From: Chara braunii
Taxonomy: Eukaryota > Streptophyta > Charophyceae > Charales > Characeae
Length of the DNA: 20,080 nucleotides
Direction: 5' to 3'
Assembly (NCBI GenBank): GCA_003427395.1
Contig: BFEA01000414.1
Coordinates: forward strand, 1,155,083-1,175,162
Below are positions 18,149 through 20,080 of the stretch, one piece after another; position 1 is the stretch's first letter; each line of letters opens with the position of its first letter. Under the pieces are notes generated by a model, which saw only the letters and a list, made by a program, of their open reading frames with translations, had not been told where the DNA came from and made no database searches. The translations under genes and the position numbers were made by a program.

Positions 18149-18149
18149 G

Positions 18150-18960
18150 CAGTGACTGAAAAGGTTGTCTAAGGGATACAGACACACCTTCGATAGTCAA
18201 TCCCCTAATTCAACGAACCTGTGAAAAAAACTCACGAGATAATCAGACTATGTATAAGAAGGCAATGTTGAGTCTTTTTGGTTCTGTAAAATTTCAATAG
18301 TATTATTCATATAAGCTGATTCGATTCATGCAAAGAAGTATTCGATATTGTTTGAACGGGTTCATAATAGTTCATTATTGGTCATATTTGTATATCCCTT
18401 AAACCACCACCACCTTTCTCATCTATCGATGCCAAGCCTAAAATCGCCCTGCGCGCCAAAAAAAAAAACGAACCGGAGTAAGCCTTATTTTGGCTGGCGC
18501 CACCAACCACTTCGGTCAGGTAGTGCCGATGCCTGCTTGCTCCCAAATATACCGACGCATATTTGATTTTCAAGCGGGGAAAGGTATTGGTGGTTGAAAT
18601 TCTTATAGTCTCCATGACGTTTACTCTACTGATGCCTCGAGAAACACCTTGATAGAGTTCCAGAATTAGATTTTTGCTAAGGTTAACTCTCACTACTTGG
18701 AGGACTTGTCTTTACTGCTACCTTTTTATTGTTCTTGTTTTCCACAAGGTTTTGCGGAATCTCAGGAACTGCTCGCGAGAGAGCAACAAATAGTTATTGT
18801 CTTCACCCAAATTGAAGGCACAATCATTATTACTACATCTTAGGGCGTCGTTAGACACTCCTCCGAGGCGCAACCCCCAGGATTTCGTCGTCATTATGAA
18901 ATTCCAAATGAAAATGTGAAAACACCCCGAGGACAAATCCTCGAGCTTTGAGGATTTCCC
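18150..18960. other. No gene recognised
   Basis: A 103-codon minus-strand frame (18382-18693) contains an A-run read as a Phe stretch and has no known motif. GC content rises towards the right. Confidence 0.35.
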
Positions 18961-19429
18961 AGCCAAATCATCCTTGGCTCCAAGGGACCTCATGGTCACT
19001 TGGAGCCCAATAATCCTTGATTCTCGGGGTGTCGGCAGGGAGCGTAAAAGGAAATTTGAAGGCCGAAGGTGGTCCAATTGTGGTCCAGAGGGCAAGCGAG
19101 GGGCGTCGTTGGCCTTCAACATCGTGGATGTCCTCCAACGGCCTCCGATGTTTACCGTTGGCGGCAGGTGGCGGCGGGGAGCATCGTTGATTGCAGACGA
19201 CTAATATGAATTTTTTAGGCATGTTGGCAGCCGCTCGTCGACAATGATGTCCTTGGAGTGTTTTAGACTGACGTGCAATGCCATTGTCTGCACATGCGAT
19301 AAGAGACGTGGCTTCAGAGTATCCTTGTCCCCTAGTTGGCTGACCTCCATAGTAGGCTGCCGCTGCTGCTGCTCACCGTCGTGCCGCTTGTCGTGGTTGT
19401 CGTGTTCAACTGCTGTTTTTTTGGGCGAC
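18961..19429. other. GC-rich stretch, overlapping unassigned frames
   Basis: Several minus-strand frames (18718-19122, 18968-19222, 19201-19479) and plus-strand frames overlap. None has a recognised motif. A short (CTG)-type triplet run stands at about 19362-19371. The stretch is downstream of the Harbinger-like fragment on the minus strand and may be its decayed continuation. Confidence 0.35.
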
Positions 19430-19459
19430 TGCCTGGGAGGAAACAGACGAGGCAGCTCG

Positions 19460-19749
19460 GAAGTCGTCCTTGACATCATTGCACACTTGCAGATCTTCCC
19501 ACATCCCTCCCGTTCTCTGTTTCATCCACCATCTTGGTGTAGTGCCAGGGAGCACACGGAAACCCAGTGCAGCACCAGTCAGGCGATGGCCTCCGAAGTC
19601 GCTGTGCAGTAAGGGGCCGCAAGCACTCTTTGTATGAGAAGCCTTTGCTTTCGCCTCGACAGCTTTGCCTTCATGCGCCCGAACACTCTCTCTACGTCAC
19701 AGCGGACCACGACGGCCAGCACCGCCTCCACCACTGCCATCGTCTCCAT
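19460..19749 (-). pseudogene. PIF/Harbinger (HARBI1-like) protein N-terminal fragment, frameshifted
   Basis: On the minus strand, ATG at 19749 opens METMAVVEAVLAVVV, then VERVFGRMKAKLSRRKQRLL, and stops at 19579. This is the hydrophobic then Arg/Lys-rich N-terminus often seen in plant HARBI1-like proteins. In another frame, 19534-19487 read RWWMKQRTGGMWEDLQ, then CNDVKDDF. This resembles the family pattern R(R/W)(F/W)W, RTG, W, D(L/D), DDxYF that precedes the DDE nuclease domain. One frameshift between 19579 and 19550 would join the two. The DDE domain itself is not visible downstream. A TATA-rich stretch (19951-19976) lies upstream on this strand. The match is by eye, so the family name is tentative. 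Confidence 0.4.
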
Positions 19750-19950
19750 GGACGTCAGCACAACACGCCAGAGCCTGCAATCAGGCGGTCGTGGCTGCAA
19801 ACCGCTGGACCCAGCTGCATTCAACGGGCTTGGTTCAGGGGCAATTTTGAAAGAGTCAGCCCTGGCTGGGCCAGCCAGTTGGTAAGACAACCCAATTATG
19901 GACCACAACTGGGTGGGAAATACTACTGGTGACCCGAACTAGGCCCCGCT

Positions 19951-19976
19951 TATATATGTATATATATATATCGTCA
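19951..19976. repeat. TA-rich tract, possible TATA box for the minus strand
   Basis: The TATATATGTATATATATATA tract reads TATATAAG at its end on the minus strand, about 43 bp above an ATG at 19908 that is in frame with the Harbinger-like start. It could equally be a plain microsatellite. Confidence 0.35.
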
Positions 19977-20063
19977 AATAGAACTGCCCGGTAAACCGTA
20001 GGCAGAGAGGGAGAAGAGGACAACAAACGAGGGGCTGTGACAAACTGTTTCGTCGGAGTTTCA

Positions 20064-20080
20064 NNNNTNNATNTANCNNT
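20064..20080. other. Ambiguous bases at the window end
   Basis: N calls are interleaved with single called bases, which suggests a low-quality read end or contig edge rather than a scaffolding gap. Confidence 0.9.

Noticed and set aside
1-20080. Full-length LTR retrotransposon with paired LTRs
   Set aside because: By eye I found no long direct repeat pair, primer binding site or polypurine tract. Only short diverged repeats are shared across the window.

Overview
The window reads as eukaryotic nuclear DNA dominated by dead repeats, most probably from a land plant. The reasons are a decayed plant-style L1 (LINE) element, U6 snRNA-like copies, long A/T homopolymers, TA microsatellites, and no compact gene order, operons or intact long reading frame. 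The LINE reverse transcriptase style would suit a bryophyte, lycophyte or fern as well as a seed plant, and I cannot place it more closely. I see no intact protein gene that I would defend with confidence.

Layout. Bases 1-740 are AT-rich and hold a T29 tract followed by a GC-rich hairpin block (112-300). From about 750 to 7,870 lies one plus-strand LINE wreck. It comprises a probable ORF1 remnant (986-1270), an APE-type endonuclease (3165-3780), a linker (3800-4110), the first part of the reverse transcriptase (4489-4740), the RT palm (6109-6640), the thumb (6670-7049) and the C-terminal region (7050-7870). It carries many stops and frameshifts, and a 1.36-kb block of foreign-looking repeats (4745-6100) splits the RT. 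That block contains a diverged tandem array (4890-5424), two poly-T tracts and self-complementary ~29-bp units (5662-6064). From 8.0 to 10.4 kb there is unassigned sequence with short duplications.

At 10.7-11.03 kb there are two U6 snRNA-like pseudogenes with a tRNA-like sequence (A box and B box at tRNA spacing) between them. From 11.0 to 13.0 kb nothing is recognisable. At 13.05-13.49 kb there is a candidate broken gene fragment with a GT-AG intron. It is followed at once by an array of eleven copies of a ~33-bp motif (13508-14339), and then by a ~208-bp tandem repeat (14560-15110) whose first unit carries a perfect 28-bp palindrome. From 15.83 to 16.44 kb a CpG-rich island sits between two poly-T tracts. 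Near 16.6-16.8 kb is a weak Ty1/copia RNase H-like end. Short tandem duplications occur at 17.1 and 17.45 kb, and a stop-broken gag-like frame at 17.85-18.15 kb. The last kilobase is GC-richer and has, on the minus strand, a likely N-terminal fragment of a PIF/Harbinger (HARBI1-like) protein. The window ends in ambiguous bases.

No set of genes here works together as a system. The features that resist a known label are the 33-bp array, the self-complementary units inside the split LINE, and the U6/tRNA-like cluster.
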